A DNA stretch of 52,537 nucleotides from contig DASZCR010000122.1 in NCBI GenBank assembly GCA_035942915.1, positions 1 to 52,537 on the forward strand, given 5' to 3'. Below the pieces are notes generated by a model. It saw nothing but the letters and a program-made list of their open reading frames with translations. It searched no databases and was not told the origin of the DNA. Within the stretch, counting starts at the first letter, position 1. The number at the start of each line of letters is the position of its first letter. Source of the DNA: DASZCR01 sp035942915 (lineage in GTDB: Bacteria; Acidobacteriota; Blastocatellia; Pyrinomonadales; Pyrinomonadaceae). A program made the translations under genes and the position numbers. This document shows, in pieces, positions 1 through 5,803 of this stretch.

Positions 1-1
1 T

Positions 2-826
2 CTCACCGTGCGCGATGCGGCGACGGTTCTCGGCGTGATAGCCGGGCGCGACGAGCGCGATGCGACGACGGCCGACGTGCCCGTGCCCGACTACGCGTCG
101 GAGCTTTCGTCGAACATCGGCGGCGCACGCCTCGGAGTGCCGCGCTCTCTCTTTGGCGAAGGGCTTGATGCAGAGGTGCGCGCGCGCGTCGAGAGCGCCA
201 TCGAGGCTTACCGCGAGATGGGCGCCGAGATTGTTGATGTCGAGTTGCCGCACGCGAAATATTCCATCGCCGTCTACTACATTCTGGCGACGGCCGAAGC
301 GTCGTCGAATCTGGCGCGCTACGACGGCGTGCGCTACGGTCACCGGACGGAAGAGGCTAGGGACTTGCGCGGCATGTACCGGCGCACGCGCGACGAGGGT
401 TTCGGCGCAGAGGTCAAACGCCGCATCATGCTCGGCACATACGTCCTCTCTTCAGGCTACTACGAGGCCTACTATCGCAAGGCGCAGCAGGTGCGCTCTC
501 TCATCAAAGAGGACTTTCGCGCGGCGCTCGAACGCTGCGACGCCATCCTGACGCCGACGACGCCGACCGCCGCTTTCCTCCTCGGCGAGAAGACGGACGA
601 CCCGCTCGCCATGTATCTCAGCGACATCTACACCTGCACGGCCAACCTCGCCGGTATCCCCGGCGTCAACGTCCCGTGCGGGCTTACCGAGAAGGGCTTG
701 CCCGTCGGCTTTCAACTGCTCGGCGCGCACTGGAACGAGGCCGCGCTGCTCAGGCTCGCACACGCCTACGAACAGGCGCACCCGCTCGACGCGCGCCCGA
801 CCCTCTTGGCACAACCCGCCGAGTAG
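2..826 (+). CDS. gatA: Glutamyl-tRNA(Gln)/aspartyl-tRNA(Asn) amidotransferase subunit A, C-terminal part
   Basis: GatA is the amidase subunit of GatCAB, which converts Glu-tRNA(Gln) or Asp-tRNA(Asn) to the amidated form. Only about the last 275 residues are here. The frame is open from base 2, and the codons before the GTG at 8 continue the family motif (LTVRDAA), so the true start lies upstream. The catalytic Ser-cisSer-Lys triad must also lie upstream. Visible family features are the mid-domain TPTTP segment, NLAGIPGVNVPCG and, near the C-terminus, GLPVGFQLLG, which are diagnostic of the amidase-signature family and typical of GatA. The stop at 824-826 is followed after a few bases by an inverted-repeat element. 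Another amidase of the same superfamily is possible, but the C-terminal motifs favour GatA. Confidence 0.9.
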   Translation, partial: LTVRDAATVLGVIAGRDERDATTADVPVPDYASELSSNIGGARLGVPRSLFGEGLDAEVRARVESAIEAYREMGAEIVDVELPHAKYSIAVYYILATAEASSNLARYDGVRYGHRTEEARDLRGMYRRTRDEGFGAEVKRRIMLGTYVLSSGYYEAYYRKAQQVRSLIKEDFRAALERCDAILTPTTPTAAFLLGEKTDDPLAMYLSDIYTCTANLAGIPGVNVPCGLTEKGLPVGFQLLGAHWNEAALLRLAHAYEQAHPLDARPTLLAQPAE

Positions 827-831
827 GAACG

Positions 832-928
832 GATTCATCAACTCATTGACTCAACGGTTCATCGACTCATCGACTCATTGATTCATTGATTCGGTGAGCC
901 GTTGAGGCGTTGAATCGGTGAGTCAATT
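832..928. repeat. Intergenic palindrome built of 8-base repeats
   Basis: The spacer after gatA consists of degenerate units of about 8 bases (GACTCATC, GACTCATT, GATTCATT) that turn into their complements in the second half (GGTGAGCC, GTTGAGGC, GGTGAGTC). The ends ATTGACTCA and TGAGTCAAT are exact inverted copies, so the segment can fold into a long imperfect hairpin. A run of nine or more T follows at about 937-945, so it could terminate gatA transcription. It belongs with the elements at 5708, 12781, 16624, 17772, 31485 and 35671. Confidence 0.7.
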
Positions 929-1023
929 TCCGAACCTTTTTTTTTCACGCCGCCCGTATCTTTCCGCGCGTTGCGGGTAATAACGTTTCGAGTCTGCGAG
1001 TTTTTGAAGGAGGTCGGGCTGTA

Positions 1024-1050
1024 GTGCAAGGACGTGCCCGGCGAGGATGA
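1024..1050 (+). CDS. Candidate 8-codon leader peptide coupled to the sigma factor
   Basis: A strong Shine-Dalgarno sequence (AAGGAGG, 1007-1013) lies 34 bases upstream of the sigma-factor ATG, too far to serve it. It is 10 bases before a GTG at 1024. That GTG opens a short frame reading MQGRARRG, whose TGA (1048-1050) overlaps the ATG of the sigma factor (1047) as ATGA. The sigma gene has only a weak, abutting GAGG of its own. The arrangement fits translational coupling from a tiny arginine-rich leader. It rests on sequence geometry alone. Confidence 0.35.
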   Translation: MQGRARRG

Positions 1051-1634
1051 CTGACGAAAAGCTTCTTCAGCGAGCGAGTCGCGGCGACGAGTCGGCCTTC
1101 ATGCTGCTCTACGAGCGACATCGCGCGTCGGTCTTTCGCTTTGCCTACCGGCTGCTCGGCTCGACGGCGCTGGCCGAAGAAGTGACGCACGACTGTTTCC
1201 TCTCGCTCGTCAAAGCGCCTGCGCGCTTCGACCCGCGACGCGCCGCCTCTCTACGCACGTACCTCTTTGCCGCCGCACGCAATCTCGCCTTCAAACACCT
1301 GCGCCAACACTCCGGCGAGACCAGTCTGGACGATGCGCTGACGGACGCTTCCCCGACAGACTTCGGCGAGACGCCGCTCGGCCGTCTGCTCGAAGCGGAG
1401 TTGGCCGAAGCGGTGCGCAAGGCTGTTGCGGCGCTGCCTGCGCTGCAACGCGAGGCCGTCGTCCTGTTTGAGTATGAGGAGTTGCCGCTGGCGGAGATTG
1501 CGCGGATTGTCGAAGCGGATGTCGGCACGGTTAAGTCGCGCCTCTATCGCGCGCGCGCGAGTTTGAGGAGGTCGCTCGCGCCTTACTTTAAAAGTCACGA
1601 ACGGGTAGCGGCTGTTGAGAGGGTCTACAAATGA
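1047..1634 (+). CDS. ECF-type RNA polymerase sigma factor
   Basis: A 195-residue sigma-70 family protein of the extracytoplasmic-function class. Region 2 spans about residues 15-80, including the RTYLFAAARNLAFKHLR segment that contacts the -10 element. Region 4 spans about 128-180, with the helix-turn-helix LPLAEIARIVEADVGTVKSRLYRAR typical of ECF factors. Regions 1 and 3 are absent, as expected for the class. No in-frame start exists close upstream of the ATG at 1047. The stop overlaps the next gene by 4 bases, so sigma factor and membrane protein are co-translated. A weak GAACC...CGTATC pair at 932-960 might be an autoregulated ECF promoter, but its spacing is long. The regulon is unknown; the downstream envelope genes are plausible targets. 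Confidence 0.93.
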   Translation: MTDEKLLQRASRGDESAFMLLYERHRASVFRFAYRLLGSTALAEEVTHDCFLSLVKAPARFDPRRAASLRTYLFAAARNLAFKHLRQHSGETSLDDALTDASPTDFGETPLGRLLEAELAEAVRKAVAALPALQREAVVLFEYEELPLAEIARIVEADVGTVKSRLYRARASLRRSLAPYFKSHERVAAVERVYK

Positions 1635-2290
1635 AAGAGAAAAAATATCTCCGTCTTCTTCCCTTCCGCGCACAGGACGACTCGCGTCGTGCAGGCGATG
1701 ACGGCGGGCGTCTCGAATGGCACGACGACGACGAGTTGAGCCGTCTGCTGCACAAGTGGGAAGCGCCCGATGCGCCGCGCGCCACCGACGCACGACTGCT
1801 CGCCTCCTTCAGACGCGAAACCGCTATCGCCGCGCCCTTCCGCCGCCGGTTCTGGAACGCTTCGGTGAGCGTTCCCCTGCCCGTCGCCGCGCTCGCCGTC
1901 CTCGCGCTTCTGTGCATCACGGCGACGCTTCTGGTGCGTCCCTTCCGCCTCTCACGAGAGACGGCCGGAGAGGTCGCGCCGCACGCGAGCGAGACGACGA
2001 AGGTTATCGAAGTGCCCGTCATACAGGAGCGCATCGTCTACGTCGAGCGGGGCGCACGGCGCAAGCAGTCGGCGCGCGACGAAAATTTCTCGGAACGCCG
2101 ACCATCCCAACAGCGTGTGCGTCAACAAGCAACGTCGCCGCAGCCTCTGGCGCGCGGCGAGAGACGGAGCGCGCCCGACGCAGAGACGCACGGGACGGGT
2201 TACTTCACGCGCGTCAACATGGAGGAGTTCCATCCGGCCAACCAGATGCAGATTAGAGTTATTAAGAGAGGTAACGGAGATGAGAAGTGA
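1631..2290 (+). CDS. Single-pass membrane protein, possible anti-sigma factor
   Basis: A 219-residue protein with a charged N-terminal half (1-78), one hydrophobic segment (about 80-102, PVAALAVLALLCITATLLV) and a polar C-terminal part that would lie in the periplasm. No domain was recognised with certainty. The ATGA overlap with the ECF sigma gene, the short N-terminal cytoplasmic domain and the single membrane helix match the usual layout of a membrane anti-sigma factor. However, a clear zinc-binding HxxxCxxC anti-sigma motif is missing. The gene ends 11 bases inside the following secreted-protein gene, indicating one transcript. The anti-sigma role is inferred from position and topology. 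Confidence 0.7.
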   Translation: MKEKKYLRLLPFRAQDDSRRAGDDGGRLEWHDDDELSRLLHKWEAPDAPRATDARLLASFRRETAIAAPFRRRFWNASVSVPLPVAALAVLALLCITATLLVRPFRLSRETAGEVAPHASETTKVIEVPVIQERIVYVERGARRKQSARDENFSERRPSQQRVRQQATSPQPLARGERRSAPDAETHGTGYFTRVNMEEFHPANQMQIRVIKRGNGDEK

Positions 2291-3371
2291 ACGCACCACC
2301 CGACGACTGTTGACAGCCCTGCTCCTCTGCGTCGCGTCTGTCGCGTCGGCGGCGCACGCCGACGTGCAAGAGGGGCAGATGCAGCAACTCGTCGTGCCGA
2401 TGCAGAGCGGCGTCTTCGTCTCGTTCACGACCGAGACCGTTCCGGCCGGTTCGCAGGAACTTTCCTTCAGCTTCATCGAGGCCGAGTTCAAGCCGAACCT
2501 CATCCACCGCCTCTTCGTCGATGAGGAACAGGACTTCTACTTCGGCTACGACCTGCTCGTTGAGCGCGCGGGCGCGGCCGGGCAGTACCGCGTCACGGTC
2601 AGGCCGCTTAGCCCTGATTACGAGCGGATGCTGCGCGCGCGCAAAGCTTTCCTCAACCGCCGTCCGCACCCAAGCCTCAACCCGGCCGCCTCTGCTTCGC
2701 AGCCGCAGACGGTGGCCGACGGCGACACTCTGGCGATAGACGTGCTCGTCAATCCGCGCAACGGAGCGAAGATTGTCGATGTCATCAAAGTCACTTCGGA
2801 CGACCCGCGTCTACAGGAAGCCCCTGCCAGCACGCGCCCGCCGCGCGACTTCACGCTCGAAGACATGCAGCTTAAAGTCACCGCCTACAAACTGCTCGTC
2901 GATGGCGAGGCCGTCTATAGTTCGACGAGCGGATGCGCGGGGCCGCTCATCTGGTTTGCGCTGCCCGGACGCGGACGCTTCATCTTCTCGCTGGTGCCGC
3001 GCCCCGGTTACGACTTTCAGAAAATCGGCACGGTTGAGCACAACAAAATCAAGTTCTCGCTCGGCGACGAACGCTACGAATGGGTGTCGCGTCTCCCGGT
3101 TGTCGGCAACGGCGGCAACTGGAACCTCTGGGTGCTGCACGACCCCGGCTATCGCTCTGAGTTGTTTCCCGCCGAGACGACGAACGCACGCGCGTCGAGA
3201 AATCAACCGGACGCTTTAACGCGCAGCATCGACGGCGCACGCCGCACGCAGAAACAGCCCGGCTTCGGCGCGCCTTCTGGCACGGGCGCGACGGAAGCTG
3301 CGCCGAGACGACGCACGCGCGTCGTCATCGGCGCGGCCGACGGCATCGAACACCTGCTCCCGAAACAGTAA
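2280..3371 (+). CDS. Secreted protein of unknown function in the sigma-factor operon
   Basis: I do not recognise the family. The ATG at 2280 is chosen because it has GTAACGGAG upstream and opens a clean signal peptide (basic start, hydrophobic LLTALLLCVASVASA, likely cleavage after AHA near residue 27). Longer in-frame extensions upstream only read through the previous gene. The mature part, about 335 residues, looks beta-rich, with many alternating hydrophobic and polar stretches and few helices. The C-terminus is basic and low in complexity (RRRTRVV). It overlaps the preceding membrane-protein gene by 11 bases, so it probably belongs to the ECF sigma operon and acts in the envelope. Confidence 0.75.
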   Translation: MRSERTTRRLLTALLLCVASVASAAHADVQEGQMQQLVVPMQSGVFVSFTTETVPAGSQELSFSFIEAEFKPNLIHRLFVDEEQDFYFGYDLLVERAGAAGQYRVTVRPLSPDYERMLRARKAFLNRRPHPSLNPAASASQPQTVADGDTLAIDVLVNPRNGAKIVDVIKVTSDDPRLQEAPASTRPPRDFTLEDMQLKVTAYKLLVDGEAVYSSTSGCAGPLIWFALPGRGRFIFSLVPRPGYDFQKIGTVEHNKIKFSLGDERYEWVSRLPVVGNGGNWNLWVLHDPGYRSELFPAETTNARASRNQPDALTRSIDGARRTQKQPGFGAPSGTGATEAAPRRRTRVVIGAADGIEHLLPKQ

Positions 3372-3386
3372 ACCCCAAACACCAAT

Positions 3387-3460
3387 CGCCCCGCACACGA
3401 GGAGAGCGTCCGGCGGAACGGACGCCCTCCTCTGGCGTGAGCTTTGTCCGGCGCGGGGCA
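3387..3460 (+). terminator. Nested inverted repeat between the secreted protein and the beta-barrel gene
   Basis: The 13-base arms at 3399-3411 and 3420-3432 (GAGGAG-A-GCGTCC with GGACGC-C-CTCCTC) pair with one mismatch around an 8-base loop. They are framed by a second pair, GCCCCGC and GCGGGGC, at the outer ends. There is no T run, so it is either a weak or Rho-assisted terminator or an mRNA-stabilising hairpin between two genes of the same direction. Confidence 0.55.
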
Positions 3461-3475
3461 AGGAGAGAGATAAAG

Positions 3476-4144
3476 ATGAAAAGAGTTGTCTGCTACTCGA
3501 TGGCCGTCATCACCATGCTGCTCGTCGCGCGTGTGCCTCCGGCGTGCGCGCAGGATGAAGACTTACCGAAGGTCGAAGTCGGCGCGCAGTTCTCTTCGCT
3601 CTCGCTCGGTCGCATAGACTTTCTCGACTCGGAGACGAAGGCGGGCTTCGGCGGACGCATCACCTTCAACCTCAACCGTTCGTTGGCGCTCGAAGCAGAG
3701 GGTAACTTCTTTCCTCGACAGGAACCGCAGGCGTCTGCGCGCGGCGGTCGCGCCTTGCAAGGACTCTTCGGTGTGAAGGCGGGAAAACGGTTCGAGCGGT
3801 TCGGCGTCTACGGCAAGGCGCGGCCGGGCTTTGTCCACTTCACCGATGCGATTAACGAAATCAGCTCGACGAGCGCCGTCCTCGACGGAGAGACCTTCTT
3901 CTTTCCTGAGTTGCGGACGGGCGGGAAGACTCACTTCGCAGTGGACGTGGGCGGCGTCCTCGAACTCTATCACACGCGGCGCGTCCTGACGCGCTTCGAC
4001 TTCGGCGACACCATCATCCGCTACGGCGAACGTCCCGGCGCGTTCTTCACAGGGCTGCCCGGCGAACCGCCCATCATCTTCACGCGCCCCGCCACGACCA
4101 GACACAACTTCCAGTTCAGCGCCGGAGTCAGCTTCCGCTTCTGA
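3476..4144 (+). CDS. Outer-membrane beta-barrel protein
   Basis: A 222-residue protein starting at the ATG at 3476, which has AAGGAGAG upstream and begins a signal peptide (MKRVVCYSMAVITMLLVARVPPACA, cleavage near residue 25). The mature part consists of alternating beta strands (for example GFGGRITFNLNRSLALEAEGNFF, FAVDVGGVLELY) and ends in FQFSAGVSFRF. The terminal phenylalanine is the usual signal for assembly by the BAM complex. Length and pattern fit a small 8-strand barrel of the OmpA/OmpX-like outer-membrane family; the specific role is unknown. It is the last gene of the sigma-factor group and a plausible envelope-stress output. Confidence 0.8.
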   Translation: MKRVVCYSMAVITMLLVARVPPACAQDEDLPKVEVGAQFSSLSLGRIDFLDSETKAGFGGRITFNLNRSLALEAEGNFFPRQEPQASARGGRALQGLFGVKAGKRFERFGVYGKARPGFVHFTDAINEISSTSAVLDGETFFFPELRTGGKTHFAVDVGGVLELYHTRRVLTRFDFGDTIIRYGERPGAFFTGLPGEPPIIFTRPATTRHNFQFSAGVSFRF

Positions 4145-4161
4145 GCTTCAGAACCCTCACC

Positions 4162-4216
4162 CCTCCCGCAAGCCGTGCGTCAAACTTTTTAATTCTCGCG
4201 CACAGTTTGCGGGAGG
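4162..4216. terminator. Bidirectional terminator between convergent genes
   Basis: Perfect 10-base arms CCTCCCGCAA (4162-4171) and TTGCGGGAGG (4207-4216) enclose a second short stem (GTGCG/CGCAC) and an A/T-rich loop. It lies between the convergent beta-barrel gene and the small minus-strand gene, where a shared terminator is expected. Confidence 0.65.
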
Positions 4217-4252
4217 CGCGCGGAGACGGATGAGAGGAGTCGTGTGTGAGCG

Positions 4253-4507
4253 TCAGCCGTGCTGCGGTCTCTTGTCGCGGATGAGGTCGCCGGTGAAAAT
4301 TTCGACGACGTTTTTGAGCGTGCCGACGACCGGCATCAGGTCGAGGCCGACGTGCATCGCGCCACGGAGCGCGCCCTTCTTCTTGACCTCGTAGCTGGCA
4401 AGCCCGACCGCGACGGCCGTGCCGACGAAAGGAATAGGTTTGATGAGCCGCTTCGCCAGCTTCCATCCGCCCGCTCTCAATACTCTGCGCTTAAAAGTCG
4501 CTGCCAT
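4253..4507 (-). CDS. Small protein with a central hydrophobic helix, unknown function
   Basis: An 84-residue protein read from the ATG at 4507, which has GGGGAG eight bases upstream. Longer in-frame versions lack this signal and would add a low-quality, arginine-rich extension. The N-terminus is very basic (KRRVLRAGGWKLAKRLIK), followed by a glycine- and alanine-rich hydrophobic stretch (PIPFVGTAVAVGLASYEV) and a second amphipathic segment (GLDLMPVVGTLKNVVEIF). This suggests a small membrane-associated protein. No family was recognised. Confidence 0.65.
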   Translation of the reverse strand: MAATFKRRVLRAGGWKLAKRLIKPIPFVGTAVAVGLASYEVKKKGALRGAMHVGLDLMPVVGTLKNVVEIFTGDLIRDKRPQHG

Positions 4508-4717
4508 CTTTGCACTCCCCTGCGTGAATTGAAGTCTCGATAAAACTCGCGCCCGCGCGTCCGGCGCGTGAACGTCCGCTTTCGCGCGCCGCGCCGTATT
4601 CAAACGGGACGATTTTCGCGTCGTCGCGGCGCGCCTGCTTATCAAAATGCAAACGGCGCACCGCACGGGGGCGCGCCGTTTGAAATTCGACACGCGCTTT
4701 GTTCACAATAGGCGCCG

Positions 4718-5197
4718 ATGCCGATTTTCGATTGTCTCAAATGGCCGGAGATGCGCGCCGTCGCGCACGAGTTAATCGGGCGCGTCCATGCGGGACACGC
4801 CGAGGGGCGTTTCTCGATTCCCGTCATCGATTTCGTGGGGGTCTTTTCGCCGGGGGCGACCGAGCGCGACCGTGAGCGCGTGACCGCGCGTGGTCGGATG
4901 GAGTTTGCGGCCGACTCGGAAACGACCGGGACGTTTGCGCTCGCAGAAGGGCCGCGCGCTCTGCTCGACCTCGGACGCGAAGGGCTGGTGATGCGTATCC
5001 CGGCGCGCATGAGCGGGCGCTATGAACTGCGCGCGGGAGGCTTTCGCGTCGTCTTCAACGAGGGCGAAGAGTTGGAGGGTTGCAGGCGGCTCGTGCTGCT
5101 CGTCTGCAAGCGCGTCGTCAGCGTGGACATCTCGCAGACGCGCGTTGACGTGCATCTTCCGTCACGCTTTTTCGACCTCTGCGTCGAGTTCGACTAA
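4718..5197 (+). CDS. Conserved-looking protein of unknown function
   Basis: A 159-residue soluble protein with no signal peptide or membrane helix. Codon use matches the flanking genes and third positions are strongly G/C, supporting real coding. The N-terminus (MPIFDCLKWPEMRAVAHELIGRV) and a later beta-rich part (GREGLVMRIPARMSGRYELRAGGFRVVFNEGEE) resemble no domain I can name. It is transcribed divergently from the small protein at 4253-4507 and convergently with the SRPBCC gene, from which it is separated by 13 bases. The ribosome-binding site is weak (AGGCG). Confidence 0.6.
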   Translation: MPIFDCLKWPEMRAVAHELIGRVHAGHAEGRFSIPVIDFVGVFSPGATERDRERVTARGRMEFAADSETTGTFALAEGPRALLDLGREGLVMRIPARMSGRYELRAGGFRVVFNEGEELEGCRRLVLLVCKRVVSVDISQTRVDVHLPSRFFDLCVEFD

Positions 5198-5210
5198 GCG
5201 GCACAGACAA

Positions 5211-5696
5211 TCAACGTTCCAGTTTGGCGCGGGCGCGTTCGAGGAAGGTTCGCATCATCTGCGAGACGCCTTTTTGCAGTTCCGCGCTGAGACGACTTTC
5301 GCCGAGCAATCCTGCCAGCATGTGCAGTTCGCGCGCGGCCTGACGCCGCAACTCGACGCGCTGCTCGATGAGGACGCGCGTCCACTCGCTGCCGCGTTCG
5401 AGAAAGGCGGCGGAGTAGCGCAGCAGGTTCTTGCGCTCGGCCGGTACGGGCGTCCACTCGATGCGCGCGGGCGCGTCGATTGATTGCTCGACGGCGAAGG
5501 CTTGCCGCATCGCGCCGATGACGGGCACATCCGCGCGTATCAGCCAGCGCGCCACGCCTTCCGCATCGTTCGTAATCCTCTCCACACCCGGCATCAACTC
5601 CGCAAAGTTGCGCAGGTCTGCGAAGAACTCGCGGGCGCGCTCGACGCTCGCCCTCACGTCCAATTGCTCGTTGAAAGCGGCTCTGATTTGGAACAT
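5211..5696 (-). CDS. SRPBCC/START-like ligand-binding protein
   Basis: A 161-residue protein with the fold signature of the SRPBCC superfamily. It has an N-terminal strand (FNEQLDVRASVERAREFFADLRNFAELMPGVERI, the coenzyme Q-binding or polyketide-cyclase-like start), a central run of strands with a conserved tryptophan (RIEWTPVPAERKNLLRYSAAF) and a long C-terminal helix (SAELQKGVSQMMRTFLERARAKLER) that closes the cavity. Members bind hydrophobic ligands; the ligand here cannot be read from sequence. It starts with AGAGG upstream and lies downstream of the M14 peptidase gene, separated by a palindromic repeat element, so co-transcription is doubtful. Confidence 0.7.
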   Translation of the reverse strand: MFQIRAAFNEQLDVRASVERAREFFADLRNFAELMPGVERITNDAEGVARWLIRADVPVIGAMRQAFAVEQSIDAPARIEWTPVPAERKNLLRYSAAFLERGSEWTRVLIEQRVELRRQAARELHMLAGLLGESRLSAELQKGVSQMMRTFLERARAKLER

Positions 5697-5707
5697 CGGA
5701 AACCTCT

Positions 5708-5803
5708 GTGATGAGTGATAGGTGATGGGTGTTGGGAGAAGAACTGTTTTTATCTTATCACCTATCGCCTATCACTTATCACTCCTCTCTTACCACCTCT
5801 CAC
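5708..5803. repeat. Intergenic palindrome built of heptamer repeats
   Basis: The left arm carries tandem GTGATGA/GTGATAG/GTGATGG units (5708-5731). The right arm carries the complementary CTATCAC/TTATCAC/CTCTCAC units (5751-5803). The right arm ends directly at the stop codon of the M14 peptidase gene (5804), so on the minus strand the hairpin forms at the 3' end of that mRNA. This suggests termination or 3'-end protection. Confidence 0.75.
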
